Below, piece by piece: positions 23,128-32,305 of a stretch of 64,000 bases of DNA (its first letter is position 1; each line of letters begins with the position of its first letter). This DNA is from CAWEQO01 sp963811225 (lineage in GTDB: Bacteria; Chloroflexota; Anaerolineae; Anaerolineales; Anaerolineaceae). The stretch lies in assembly GCA_963811225.1 (NCBI GenBank), contig CAWEQO010000002.1:770318-834317 (forward strand). Direction: 5' to 3'. The translations under genes and the position numbers were made by a program. The notes below the pieces were generated by a model, which saw only the letters and a program-made list of their open reading frames with translations, was not told the origin of the DNA and did not search any database.

Positions 23128-24597
23128 ATGTTGGATCTCTTCTGGTCGAACTGGTGGATTGGCCTGGCCGCCGCAGTGTTTCTGGCGGCAGCGGCTGGAT
23201 TGATTGCCGCCTGGCTCACCCCACGTGGCCCGATCACGACTTTCGAGGCGCTGGCGTCGATGGCTGTGGCGCTGCTGGTTGGCGCGGCTGTTGGGCTGGT
23301 GATGGGCAGCCGCTGGAGCATGCTGATTGCCCCGCTGGTGTTCGCCGGGACGTTCGAGCTGGCCCGCCTGGGCGTGCAGGGGTCCACCGTCGATGCGATC
23401 CAGCTCGGTTCGACTTACGGAATTATTGCGTTCATCGTGGGACGCTTGTTCAACGGCCTGCTGGCCCTGGTCCCGCTGATGCTGGGGGCAGGTTATGGGG
23501 TCTGGCTGGCGGGCTGGCTCGGCAGCCGCACCGCGCCGCTCATTGGCTGGTTTGGCGGCATCTTGACCGGCGTCGTTACCCTCGCGCTGGCAGCCTTGGC
23601 GATTGCGGTGGCCCAGCCCGCCCGCACCGCCCCGATCATGGGGCCGGATGGCGCTTCGCTGCCGGGCAGCATCGCCGAGCTGGCGACCGTCCGGATTGGC
23701 GGTTACGATCAGGTGATGATGATCCGCGGCCGCAGCACGGATAGCCCGGTTTTGCTGCACATGGCAGGCGGCCCCGGCGGCACCGATCTGGGCGCCATGC
23801 GCGCCGACACCGGGCTGGAGCAAGACTTCGTTGTTGTAACCTGGGATCAGCGCGGCTGTGGCAAGTCGTACGCAGCGCTCGATCCGCTGGAGACGATGAC
23901 CCTCGAACAAATGGTGTCTGACACCGTCGAGGTAACCAACTACCTGCGCGAGCGTTTTGGTGAGGATAAAATCTATCTGGCGGGTAACTCGTGGGGCACC
24001 ATCCTTGGCTCCTTGGCCGTCCAGCAGCACCCTGAGCTGTATCATGCTTACGTCGGCACCGGGCAGATGGTGAATGTGCTGGCAACCGATACCATGTTCT
24101 ACGAGGACACAATGGCCTGGGCGCAGCGAACCGAAAATGATGCGCTCCTGGCCACGCTGCGCAGTAACGGCCTGCCGCCGTACGAGGACCTGCTGCTGTA
24201 CGAGACGATCATTCTGCCGGAGCACGATTGGAACGATTACCCGGAACTGGATTCGAGCAAAGAAATGCCGTTTAACTTGCTCGTCCCTGAAAACACGCTG
24301 ATGGACAAGGTGAATGCGATGCGCGGCTTGTTCGATACCTTTGCCCTGTTGTATCCGCAGCTGCAAGAGCTGGACTTCCGGCAAGACATACAACGCCTTG
24401 ATGTGCCGGTTTACATCGTGGTCGGCGCGCACGAAGCTCGTGGTCGGGCCGTGCTGGCTCGGGAATGGTTTGAGCGCCTGGAAGCGCCTTCCAAAGAGCT
24501 GGTGGTCTTCGAGCACTCGGGCCACCGCCCATCGTTCGAGGAGCCGGCAGCGTTCGCGGAACTGATGGGAAACGTTCTAGGGATGACATATCCGTGA
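23128..24597 (+). CDS. membrane-anchored alpha/beta hydrolase (proline iminopeptidase-like)
   Basis: 489 aa from the ATG behind GAGGAGGCAG; an ATG at 23071 would add 19 residues but lacks a site. Residues ~1-165 hold four or five transmembrane helices. The remainder is an alpha/beta hydrolase: oxyanion-loop 'HMAGGPGG', 'VVTWDQRGCGKSYA', nucleophile elbow 'GNSWGT', and C-terminal 'HSGHRPSFEEP' supplying the histidine. The 'GGPGG' and 'DQRGCGKS' motifs are those of proline iminopeptidase-type enzymes (S33). The catalytic domain topology (outside or inside) is not determined. Confidence 0.88.
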   Translation: MLDLFWSNWWIGLAAAVFLAAAAGLIAAWLTPRGPITTFEALASMAVALLVGAAVGLVMGSRWSMLIAPLVFAGTFELARLGVQGSTVDAIQLGSTYGIIAFIVGRLFNGLLALVPLMLGAGYGVWLAGWLGSRTAPLIGWFGGILTGVVTLALAALAIAVAQPARTAPIMGPDGASLPGSIAELATVRIGGYDQVMMIRGRSTDSPVLLHMAGGPGGTDLGAMRADTGLEQDFVVVTWDQRGCGKSYAALDPLETMTLEQMVSDTVEVTNYLRERFGEDKIYLAGNSWGTILGSLAVQQHPELYHAYVGTGQMVNVLATDTMFYEDTMAWAQRTENDALLATLRSNGLPPYEDLLLYETIILPEHDWNDYPELDSSKEMPFNLLVPENTLMDKVNAMRGLFDTFALLYPQLQELDFRQDIQRLDVPVYIVVGAHEARGRAVLAREWFERLEAPSKELVVFEHSGHRPSFEEPAAFAELMGNVLGMTYP

Positions 24598-24680
24598 CGC
24601 TAAAAAAATGTTGTCCGGAAAGCTGTCCCACGTAGGAGGGCTGCGGATAACAAAAGCCTGTCGGTTGATAGAAAATAAGC

Positions 24681-24726
24681 GTAGAAGTGTAGAAGACTTT
24701 AATTCTTTCTACACTTCTACACTTTT
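24681..24726 (+). terminator. 14-bp perfect hairpin followed by T-rich bases
   Basis: GTAGAAGTGTAGAA and its complement around a 12-nt loop, then ACTTTT. It lies 83 bp after the hydrolase stop. The rest of the 24600-24914 gap shows nothing recognisable. Confidence 0.6.
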
Positions 24727-24914
24727 ACAGAAGTCTGTGACGCGGCCGTGATTGGCGAAAGCCACTCCGCAAGCCCGGCAGCGGGTGCTGGAAGATCAGA
24801 CCCAGGATGAAAAGCCAGAGGTCTTCACGCCGGCTCTCTTGGCGGATTGAAAGCCTCCAGAGAGAGGATTTTGGCTTTATGAAAAACGATCGCAGCGCAA
24901 GCAGGAAGCCCTAA

Positions 24915-25240
24915 TCAGGAAAGGCCCTCCATGTTTGACTTCCAATCTTTAATTTTCTCTCTCAACATAGAAACCGTAGGCACGCCGCGCAACCCATTTT
25001 CTGTGGCATAAACGCGACAGCCTAAATGATACGCCTCGCGTTCCTCCGGCCACAGGTCCTGCCCATTGATCCGGAATGATGGCGATCCCAGGAATCTTTC
25101 TGCACTGGCTTCGTCGTCTGTTTCGATCAATCGCAGTTGGATATCCGTATCGATCTGTTCGGCAATGAATGCTTCCCGGAAGTTTTAAGCCCGGCTTCCC
25201 AGGATGGGCAGCCGTTGAAGTACAAAAGTTCAACCTTCAT
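24915..25240 (-). pseudogene. thioredoxin-fold protein (DF family-like), one-base frameshift
   Basis: ATG at 25240 after GGAGGGAC. The first frame gives 'MKVELLYFNGCPSWEAGLK'; then the frame is lost at the four-T run 25183-25186 (plus strand). Adding one base restores 'NFREAFIAEQIDTDIQLRLI', joining 'ETDDEASAERFLGSPSFRIN' and ending '...GVPTVSMLREKIKDWK'. The joined ~108 aa protein has a single Cys in the usual active-site position and the 'GSPSFRINGQDL' cis-Pro region. Its role is probably a thiol or metal-related redox protein, by family only. Confidence 0.75.
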
Positions 25241-25484
25241 TGTCCCTCCGATCGTTCTTCCATTTGCACCCGAAGCCGTCGATTTCTAGATCGAAGCGCA
25301 GCAGCTTTGAACCATCCAGGCTTGCGCATTGCAGCCAAGCGGGGCGAATGGTGGGTTGTAGATGTTGGATTGGGATCAGATTGACATGCCGCTCTGGTCG
25401 CGGATGCCGCCGACCGGAGCGGCACAGGTAACCGTGGCGCATCCGGTCCTCCAGCCGATTGGGTCCCGTCAATGGCAGAGACAA
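25230..25484 (-). CDS. possible small or degraded gene upstream of the thioredoxin-fold gene
   Basis: Open for 84 codons and ending 11 bp inside the next gene, an operon-like overlap. The C-terminal part ('RPAWLQCASLDGSKLLRFDL' and 'EIDGFGCKWKNDRR') looks protein-like, whereas the N-terminal part does not, and no ribosome-binding site is evident. It could be the 3' end of a frameshifted gene. No family is recognised. Confidence 0.3.
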   Translation of the reverse strand: MSLPLTGPNRLEDRMRHGYLCRSGRRHPRPERHVNLIPIQHLQPTIRPAWLQCASLDGSKLLRFDLEIDGFGCKWKNDRRDNEG

Positions 25485-25562
25485 TGGAGAGGATCATGCA
25501 GTGAGACAGCGTCTCCTACATTTACCCCAAAACCAACATCCTCTACAACCCCTCCATGTATT

Positions 25563-26612
25563 CTACTCGCGTTTTGGAGGGCAGGCAGACTTTCGCTCCA
25601 CAAGCTTCCCGAGGAGGACTGTTCTCGCGGGTGGAATCTCTTTACCGGAGATCAATTCAGTCAGAATATAGACGGCGGAACTGCCTAAGTCATATTTGGG
25701 AACGCTGAAGGTGGTCAGCGGCGGGGTGCTGTATCCGCTGTCGCGCACATCATCGATGCCCACTACGGAAATATCCTCGGGGATGTGCAGCCCGGCATCT
25801 TTGATCGCTTCCATCGCGCCAAAAGCCGCCCGGTCGCTGACGGCAAAAACAGCCGTTGGCGGTTCGGGTAATGCAAGCAGCTTCTGCATCTGCACGTACC
25901 CTTTGCGCGGGTTCCCGGATGCAGGCGGCGGCTGCAAAGCCGGATCTACAGGTAGGCCATGTTCATACAACGAGATTGTGTGTCCGCGCATGCGGTCACG
26001 CAGACTGCTGTATTTGGACGGACCGCACAAGGCGCCAATGCGCCGGTGCCCTAAGCCGATCAGGTATTCGGTCATGGTGCGGCCGGCGGTAAAGTTATCA
26101 GCGGTGACAGAATGGATGGGAGCCGATGGGCGGTTTTCCACCAGCACCAGCGGCACTCCGTTTGCATCAATCCTGCGGATCACGTCGGGGGTCACGTCGC
26201 CATCGTTTGCAATAATTAGTCCATCGATCTCTCGACCCATTAGTTCGCGCAGCGAGCTAATCGGGTCAATCTCCGGCCGGTAGACGTGCAGCATTACCTG
26301 ATAACCCAACTTGTAAGCGGTTTCTTCAATCCCTGAAACGATGCGCGTGTAAAAGCCCTCACTCCTTGACGCCTCAGACAAAGATTCCATCAAGAGACCA
26401 AAAACTTTTGTTTCGGTTGATGCGCTTTGACGACCATCATTCATATACCCAAGTTCTTTAATCGCCTTCAATACTCGCTCTCGCCTGCCAGGGGCTACCC
26501 CCGGTTTCCCATTCACAACTAAGGAAACGGTTGAGAGGGAGACGCCGGCAGCAGCGGCAACATCCCGCATTTTCGGCGCCTTATTTTGTCTCGTTCTCGT
26601 TTGGTTCTCCAA
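25563..26612 (-). CDS. LacI-family transcriptional regulator
   Basis: 349 aa from a TTG behind GGAGGGG; the open frame extends upstream without support. N-terminal HTH 'MRDVAAAAGVSLSTVSLVVN' with hinge 'RERVLKAIKELGYM', then a periplasmic-binding-like effector domain ('LLMESLSEASRSEGFYTRIV', 'GLIIANDGDVTPDV', 'VFAVSDRAAFGAMEAIKDAG', 'DISVVGIDDV'). It is divergent from the arabino-oligosaccharide operon and is its likely repressor; the sugar effector would be arabinose-derived. A fragment of its 3' end is duplicated at 15697-15972. Confidence 0.94.
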   Translation of the reverse strand: MENQTRTRQNKAPKMRDVAAAAGVSLSTVSLVVNGKPGVAPGRRERVLKAIKELGYMNDGRQSASTETKVFGLLMESLSEASRSEGFYTRIVSGIEETAYKLGYQVMLHVYRPEIDPISSLRELMGREIDGLIIANDGDVTPDVIRRIDANGVPLVLVENRPSAPIHSVTADNFTAGRTMTEYLIGLGHRRIGALCGPSKYSSLRDRMRGHTISLYEHGLPVDPALQPPPASGNPRKGYVQMQKLLALPEPPTAVFAVSDRAAFGAMEAIKDAGLHIPEDISVVGIDDVRDSGYSTPPLTTFSVPKYDLGSSAVYILTELISGKEIPPARTVLLGKLVERKSACPPKRE

Positions 26613-26708
26613 AGTGTTTTGCCCCTCCAATTCTATAAGCACTTGAAATAGGATCCAGAAAAATAATAGGGTACGAAAAAAGCCCAAGCAAGAATGAATT
26701 TAAAATTA

Positions 26709-26968
26709 TTCGAACAGAGATGCTTTTATTTTAATCATTTGTTCGATTGAATGCAATAGGGAAAGGCAAATTCATTTCATTGGATTTTTTGGTTTTCTTT
26801 AGCGCGAACCTGTTTCTGACGGGCCACTGCTTCTTCCGCTCTACAAAGTGCTTATTTAGGGTCAATTTTACCGGAACGCAAGTCTTTTTCTAGTTTCTAT
26901 TGTTTTCTAAACAATTCCGAACAAGAGAAGATGGAATTCAGTAAAACAAAAACATATTGTTCGATAGA
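26709..26968. promoter_or_regulatory. cluster of four TTGTTCG half-palindrome sites
   Basis: Within the 670-bp gap between the LacI gene and the transporter operon, TTGTTCGA-type sites occur near 26708 (TTATTCGAACAG, nearly palindromic), 26738 (TTGTTCGATTGA), 26910 (reverse, TTGTTCGGAATT) and 26958 (TTGTTCGATAGA). A CG-centred imperfect palindrome is what LacI-family proteins bind. The rest of the gap is AT-rich with no gene. Confidence 0.45.
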
Positions 26969-26997
26969 AAACTGGAACAAAAGGCTAAAATTATCTA

Positions 26998-27027
26998 TTG
27001 ACAAGCGCTATTTGTTTCTGCTAAAAT
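26998..27027 (+). promoter_or_regulatory. promoter of the arabino-oligosaccharide operon
   Basis: TTGACA (26998-27003) and TAAAAT (27022-27027), 18-bp spacing. The mRNA would have a ~250-nt leader before the binding-protein gene. Confidence 0.65.
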
Positions 27028-27284
27028 AAAAATGATTTCCAATCGGTTCCCCTTTTATCAATTGATTCGACCTGGCACTTACTTTAATGGTGGTCATTAA
27101 TCCTCTCAGTGTGAGTAAGATGTAGGTTCCGAACACTGCACGAAAAGAACACGCAGCTCTTTGTTTTCATGCGTTTGTACAGTGCATGCACATCTTCACT
27201 CACGCGAATCAAATCGTCTAAGCGAGCCGGATTTTTCCGATCGCTACGATTCTCATCTTTTCTGTTCGCGTTTGGAGGAAAACA

Positions 27285-29273
27285 ATGAGTAAGTCTGGTA
27301 GAACAAGACGGGATTTCTTGAAACAAGCAGCACTATTCACGGCAGGCGCCGCCCTGGCTTCCTGCACGCCGTCAGCTACTCCGGATGCCCCCGTATCTTC
27401 TTCAGGTGGCGAAGCGGCAAACCCTGTCCAGCCGGCAGGCGCCGGGGATAAAGAGGTGCAACCTGGCGTGCTCAGGAAAGATGTATTAATTCTTGAGGAT
27501 CCCACCGGCACCGCCCAACCGGCAGATGATTTCAACCGCTGGCGCCCCGGCATCCGCACTACCTCAGCCGGCTTGCAGCAAATTGCCCTGGACGCGCTCT
27601 GGTACATCGATCCCGACGCCGGCGTCGATGGTGTCTGGGACAATGCGTTAGCGGCAGAGAAGCCCATCTACAATGAAGATTTTACCCAGATGACGGTAAA
27701 ACTTCGCGAGGGACTGTATTGGAGCGACGATGTAGAGTTCACCGCCGATGACCTGTATTACACCGTCGACGTCCAGATGAAGAACGACGGTTGGGCTTAC
27801 ACAGGCCAGTTCCAGGGCAACGTGGATCATATGGAGATGCCGGATAAATACACCGTCGTCTTCTATTTGAAAGAGCCCAATTCACGCTTCCACTCCTTCT
27901 TCACTGTTCGCTGGGGCGCTTGCTTCATTATGCCCAAGCACGTCTTCGAAGCCCAAGACGATCCGTTGGCCTATAAGTTCAACCCGCCCGTCAGCCTTGG
28001 CGCATACAAGCTCAAGAACTTCGATCCGAACGGCAACTGGTTCCTTTGGGAACGCCGTGAAGACTGGCAGCGGACTTCGATCGCCCTGCTCGGTGAACCG
28101 GCCATCAAGTACGCCATGTACATTGCCCCCGGCCCAAGCGACAAGCGCGTGATTGCTCAAAGCCAGCATGAACTGGACGTCATCCACGATATCACTCCTG
28201 AAGGCCGCATTACCCTGGCGAAGAACAACCCCACCTCAGTGGGTTGGTTCAAGTCCTTCCCCTGGGCGCATCCCGATCCGACCCTTCCGGCGGTCATTTA
28301 TAACAATGAGAAGCCCGGCCTGGACAAGAAGGAAGTGCGCTGGGCGCTGACTATGGCGATCGATATCGTCCGAGTTGCGATGGCCTCCTACAAAGGCGCC
28401 GCGACCATCTCCGCCATTCACGTTCCGCCCACCGGTATGTATCCCCAATACTACTTCGATCCCTTGGAGGGTTGGCTGAACGATTTCACCATCAAGGTTG
28501 GCGGGGCGGATTACAAGCCTTTTGACACCACCGCATGCACGCGCATTGCTGACGAAGCTCGCAAGACCCTGGGCGACCTGGTCCCCACAGATGCGGCCGA
28601 GATCAAGAAAGCGATTGGCGGCGGCTGGTGGAAGTACGATCTCCAGGCTGCTGAGCAGTTGATGTTGGATGCGGGTATGAAGAAGGGCAGCGACGGCAAA
28701 TGGAAGCTCCCGGATGGCTCGGACTGGAAAGTCCCACTGATGAGCATGAACCAGAGCAACCCAACCATGAACCGTGCAGCCAGTATGGTCGCTGAGTGCT
28801 GGTCAGACTTTGGCGTCGACACTACACTCGATGCACGCGACAATCCCTGGGACATCATGGCCCTTGGCGATTACAGCGCGAACCTGGCCTGGACGATTGA
28901 GACCTGGGGCGGCCATCCCGACCTGTTCTTCTTCCTCTCGTCCTGGCACTCGAAGTTCTATCAGCCAAGCGGCGTCCGGGCTTCTGGCAGCAACAGCATG
29001 CGCTGGCAGAACCCTGAGTTAGACAGGATCATTGAGACGATCCAGCAGCTTGACTTCGACGATCCGAAGGGCATCGATCTCGGCCAGGAGTTTATTAAAC
29101 TGGCTGCCCAGGAAATGCCGATCACTCCGCTCATGTCCTACAATGTCTTCACCACCTGCGATACGACCTACTTCACGGGCTACCCCACATCGGATGATCC
29201 GTACACCGATCCGGTACCGAACTGGGCGAACACCAAATACATGTTTATCAAGATCAAGCCCAAGAATGCGTAG
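27285..29273 (+). CDS. ABC transporter substrate-binding protein (family 5, Opp/Dpp type), Tat lipoprotein
   Basis: 662 aa, ATG after TTTGGAGG. The RRDFLKQ motif, hydrophobic stretch and lipobox LASC (Cys27) indicate Tat export and lipid anchoring. The body carries family 5 landmarks: 'YNEDFTQMTVKLREGLYWSD', 'FTADDLYYTVD', and late 'GYPTSDDPYTDPVPNWA'. Family 5 proteins bind oligopeptides, nickel or oligosaccharides. With GH127 and GH51 genes downstream, an arabinose-containing oligosaccharide is the most likely ligand (inference). A hairpin separates it from the permease gene. Confidence 0.94.
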   Translation: MSKSGRTRRDFLKQAALFTAGAALASCTPSATPDAPVSSSGGEAANPVQPAGAGDKEVQPGVLRKDVLILEDPTGTAQPADDFNRWRPGIRTTSAGLQQIALDALWYIDPDAGVDGVWDNALAAEKPIYNEDFTQMTVKLREGLYWSDDVEFTADDLYYTVDVQMKNDGWAYTGQFQGNVDHMEMPDKYTVVFYLKEPNSRFHSFFTVRWGACFIMPKHVFEAQDDPLAYKFNPPVSLGAYKLKNFDPNGNWFLWERREDWQRTSIALLGEPAIKYAMYIAPGPSDKRVIAQSQHELDVIHDITPEGRITLAKNNPTSVGWFKSFPWAHPDPTLPAVIYNNEKPGLDKKEVRWALTMAIDIVRVAMASYKGAATISAIHVPPTGMYPQYYFDPLEGWLNDFTIKVGGADYKPFDTTACTRIADEARKTLGDLVPTDAAEIKKAIGGGWWKYDLQAAEQLMLDAGMKKGSDGKWKLPDGSDWKVPLMSMNQSNPTMNRAASMVAECWSDFGVDTTLDARDNPWDIMALGDYSANLAWTIETWGGHPDLFFFLSSWHSKFYQPSGVRASGSNSMRWQNPELDRIIETIQQLDFDDPKGIDLGQEFIKLAAQEMPITPLMSYNVFTTCDTTYFTGYPTSDDPYTDPVPNWANTKYMFIKIKPKNA

Positions 29274-29364
29274 CGCAGACGTCTCTTTGATCCAGTCGCG
29301 ACTTCACTTGACGAAACCGGTCGTGCGCGATGATCGAGGAAAATAAGCATTAGCAGCGACTTTG

Positions 29365-29410
29365 CCCTCCACAGCGGTTACATCCATCGTAACCGTTGTG
29401 GAGGGGCTTT
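29365..29410 (+). terminator. 17-bp hairpin between binding protein and permease genes
   Basis: CCCTCCACAGCGGTTAC pairs with GTAACCGTTGTGGAGGG, one G-T wobble, 7-nt loop, then GCTTT. A partial terminator here would give more binding protein than transporter core. Confidence 0.7.
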
Positions 29411-29430
29411 ATCAATATGGAGGTGTCCTC

Positions 29431-30441
29431 ATGCGGAAGTTCTTGCAGCAATATTTACTTCCTCGGATCATTCAATACTTCGTGGTCATCTTTATCGGTG
29501 TGACCGTTACCTTCATCATCCCCAAACTCTCTCCAACCGATCCCGTTGAATCGCAAGTTAGCATGATCTTATCGAGCGGATCCGCGGTCGACCCGGCGGC
29601 GATTGAGCACATGCGCACTGCTCTAACAGAAATGTATGGTTTATCAGGCAGCCCGGTTCAACAATACTTTTCCTTCTGGGGCCGGTTGCTGCATGGCGAC
29701 ATGGGCCCCTCACTCTCCACTTTCCCCACCCCCGTGACTGAATTGATTGGACAGGCGCTGCCATGGACATTAGCGTTGATGATCACAGCCGTGATCATTT
29801 CATGGTTCATCGGCAACTTCCTCGGCGCGCTTGCCAGTTACTATCCCAAAAGCAAATCCATCTACGTGATCGATCTCCTGAGCCAGGCGGTACGACCGAT
29901 CCCATACTATGTTGTTGCCCTGGTGCTGCTGGTGGTACTTGCTTACCTGATCCCCATTTTCCCCTTCAGCGGCGCTTATCCGGTAGGGACAAGACCGAAT
30001 ATGTCCCTTGAATTTATCCTGACGTATCTCAAACATTCCGCGCTCCCGGCGCTTACCCTGGTGCTGGTTGGCTTCGGCGGCTGGTTTATCGGAATGAAAT
30101 CGCTGACTTCGAATATTATTTCCGAGGACTATGTGGTTTATGCGGAAACCACCGGGATGAAAGAGAGCAAGATTTTAGGCAGCTACATTATCCGCAATGC
30201 GCTTCTGCCACAAATCACCGGTCTGGGCCTTTCGCTCGGAACGGTCTTTAGCGGCGCGATCATCATGGAAGTTGTTTTTGGATATCCGGGGATGGGCATG
30301 CTGCTGCTTCAAGCCATCTTCCGGAATGACTACTCCTTGATTATGGGCATTGCCATCTACTCGATTATTGGTGTTGCCACCGCCGTCCTCATTATGGATT
30401 TGATCTACCCCTTGTTCGATCCGCGTGTGCGTTATCAATAG
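29431..30441 (+). CDS. ABC transporter permease (OppB/DppB type)
   Basis: 336 aa, ATG after TGGAGGTGT. One N-terminal transmembrane helix, a long extracytoplasmic segment ending 'WGRLLHGDMGPSLSTFPTPV', then five more helices. The EAA-type coupling loop is 'YAETTGMKESKILGSYIIRN', followed by the typical end 'LLLQAIFRNDYSLIMG' and 'DLIYPLFDPRVRY'. An inner-membrane subunit of the importer served by the upstream binding protein. Confidence 0.93.
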   Translation: MRKFLQQYLLPRIIQYFVVIFIGVTVTFIIPKLSPTDPVESQVSMILSSGSAVDPAAIEHMRTALTEMYGLSGSPVQQYFSFWGRLLHGDMGPSLSTFPTPVTELIGQALPWTLALMITAVIISWFIGNFLGALASYYPKSKSIYVIDLLSQAVRPIPYYVVALVLLVVLAYLIPIFPFSGAYPVGTRPNMSLEFILTYLKHSALPALTLVLVGFGGWFIGMKSLTSNIISEDYVVYAETTGMKESKILGSYIIRNALLPQITGLGLSLGTVFSGAIIMEVVFGYPGMGMLLLQAIFRNDYSLIMGIAIYSIIGVATAVLIMDLIYPLFDPRVRYQ

Positions 30442-30452
30442 GAGTATCAACC

Positions 30453-31310
30453 ATGTTCCGAATTATCCGCGACTTGCTGAAGTACGACAGCCGCTTCCGC
30501 ATTGCCTTTATTTTCCTGTCTGTCGTGTTAATAATGATCCTTCTGTCGTTTGTCTCACCAGACGACCCGCACAAGACGTTTGTTGTTGCGATGGATGCTC
30601 CCCCTTCGTTGGAGCACATCTTCGGCACCAGTTCGCGCGGCCAAGATATTTTCTGGTGGATGACCTTTGCAGTGCGTAACTCTCTGCTCCTGGGGTTGGT
30701 GACCGCGGCGATATCGCGTGTGATTGCGATTATCGTGGGTCTCTCCGCCGGATATCAGGGCGGGTGGCTCGACAAGGTGTTGATGTCGATTAACGACAGC
30801 TTCGTCGTGATGCCCCTGCTGCCCATTCTGATTCTGCTCGGCTTTCTGCTGCGCGGGCAGTTGAACATGGTTACCTTGGGCCTGATTCTGGGGGTGTTCG
30901 GCTGGCCGTGGGATGCTCGCCTGATCCGCTCACAAGTGTTAAGCCTGAAAGAACGTTCATTCTCGCGCACCGCTGTTTACTCTGGCACGCATCCCTTATC
31001 GATCATGATCCACGAGCACCTGCCTTTCGTGCTGCCGATTGTCTTTGCCACGACCATCAACAACATGCTGTGGTCGATCGGTATGGAAGTCACCCTCAGC
31101 ATTCTTGGCCTGTCTGACGTGAGCACGCCAACCATCGGGACCGCACTTTTCTGGGCAAATCAGCATGGTGCGCTGGTCGCCGGGGTGTGGTGGTGGATTG
31201 CTGCACCTGTCGTCGTGGCTGTCGTCTTGTTCCTTGGCTTGTACCTGCTCTTCTCTAGCATCAATGAGTACATCGATCCAAGGACGCGTTTACGCCTGAT
31301 TGGAGGTTGA
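30453..31310 (+). CDS. ABC transporter permease (OppC/DppC type)
   Basis: 285 aa, 11 bp after the first permease. N-terminal helix, then 'EHIFGTSSRGQDIFWWMTFA' where OppC proteins have the GTDxxGRD motif (here GTSSRGQD), five further helices, coupling loop 'RSFSRTAVYSGTHPLSIMIH' and C-terminal 'INEYIDPRTRLR'. Second membrane subunit of the same importer. Confidence 0.93.
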   Translation: MFRIIRDLLKYDSRFRIAFIFLSVVLIMILLSFVSPDDPHKTFVVAMDAPPSLEHIFGTSSRGQDIFWWMTFAVRNSLLLGLVTAAISRVIAIIVGLSAGYQGGWLDKVLMSINDSFVVMPLLPILILLGFLLRGQLNMVTLGLILGVFGWPWDARLIRSQVLSLKERSFSRTAVYSGTHPLSIMIHEHLPFVLPIVFATTINNMLWSIGMEVTLSILGLSDVSTPTIGTALFWANQHGALVAGVWWWIAAPVVVAVVLFLGLYLLFSSINEYIDPRTRLRLIGG

Positions 31311-31312
31311 CC

Positions 31313-32305
31313 GTGGCACTTCTAACTGTAAAAGATCTTTGCGCTTATTATCGGACCGAAGTCTACGGTATTTCCCGCACCGTTCATGCAGTGGATGGCG
31401 TTGATTTTGAGCTAATGCCGAATGAAATTTATGGCGTCGCTGGAGAGTCGAGCTGTGGTAAAACCACGCTGATTAAGGTGGTTTCTGGAAACATCAAGCA
31501 CCCTTTGAAAGCCCATTCTGGGAGCGTTAATTATCAGTTGGCCGATCGTGAAGTGGATATGCTTACAGCTACCCAGGATGAGATGCGCCGGAACATTCGC
31601 TGGAAAGAAATTTCCTACGTGATGCAAGGATCTATGAGTGTGTTAAACCCGGTGCGGAAGATCATCAAGACCTTTGAAGATATCGTCGATTCACATCAGG
31701 GCCTTACCGATCGAAAGGCGTTTCAGGAACAGACTTTGGAGCACCTTCATCGCCTGGGCCTTACCGAAGATATCCTCTACTCTTACCCGCATCAGCTCTC
31801 CGGCGGCATGCGCCAGCGCGTTGCCATCGCCCTCGCGACGATATTCCAACCCAAGCTCATTATTGCCGATGAGCCGACCACTGCGCTCGATGTTGTGGTT
31901 CAGCGCGGCGTTCTCCAAATGCTGAAAGAAATTCAGGCCGACAGCAAAAACACGGTCTTGCTTGTCACCCATGATATGGCCGTCCATGCGAATGTGGCCG
32001 ACCGAGTGATGATTATGTATGCGGGCCGGATCATGGAAGAAGCGCCGACAGAAACCATTTTTAGAGCGCCCCGCCATCCTTATACCAAACACTTGATCAG
32101 CTCCCTGCCAATGATTGGTGTTCGAGCGACCAAGAGCAGCCTGAAAGGAACCCCACCCAACCTGGCCAACCCACCAACTGGATGCCGGTTCCATCCCCGC
32201 TGTCCAGTCGCTGTTGCAAAATGCCGGACAGAAGTGCCGGAAATGATCACAGTCGACCACATGCATCGGGTTGCCTGTCACTTGGTGAAGGATGGTCTAC
32301 GATGA
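31313..32305 (+). CDS. ABC transporter ATP-binding protein (OppD/DppD type)
   Basis: 330 aa. I chose GTG 31313 because GGAGG sits 6 nt upstream; a TTG at 31307 would leave no spacing. Walker A 'GESSCGKTTL' (~37-46, with SC where GS is usual), Q-loop, signature 'LSGGMRQRVAIA', Walker B 'LIIADEPTTALD', H-loop 'VTHDM'. The C-terminal oligopeptide-transporter extension has CRFHPRCP-type cysteines ('TGCRFHPRCPVAVAKC'). Confidence 0.95.
   Translation: MALLTVKDLCAYYRTEVYGISRTVHAVDGVDFELMPNEIYGVAGESSCGKTTLIKVVSGNIKHPLKAHSGSVNYQLADREVDMLTATQDEMRRNIRWKEISYVMQGSMSVLNPVRKIIKTFEDIVDSHQGLTDRKAFQEQTLEHLHRLGLTEDILYSYPHQLSGGMRQRVAIALATIFQPKLIIADEPTTALDVVVQRGVLQMLKEIQADSKNTVLLVTHDMAVHANVADRVMIMYAGRIMEEAPTETIFRAPRHPYTKHLISSLPMIGVRATKSSLKGTPPNLANPPTGCRFHPRCPVAVAKCRTEVPEMITVDHMHRVACHLVKDGLR

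Noticed and set aside
23080..24525. 481-codon open frame on the minus strand
   Set aside because: It is antisense to the alpha/beta hydrolase, has low-complexity Arg/His/Gln-rich translation and no ribosome-binding site; typical GC-rich shadow.
27032..27100. 22-codon ORF in the leader of the arabino-oligosaccharide operon
   Set aside because: No ribosome-binding site and no leader-peptide feature such as repeated codons.
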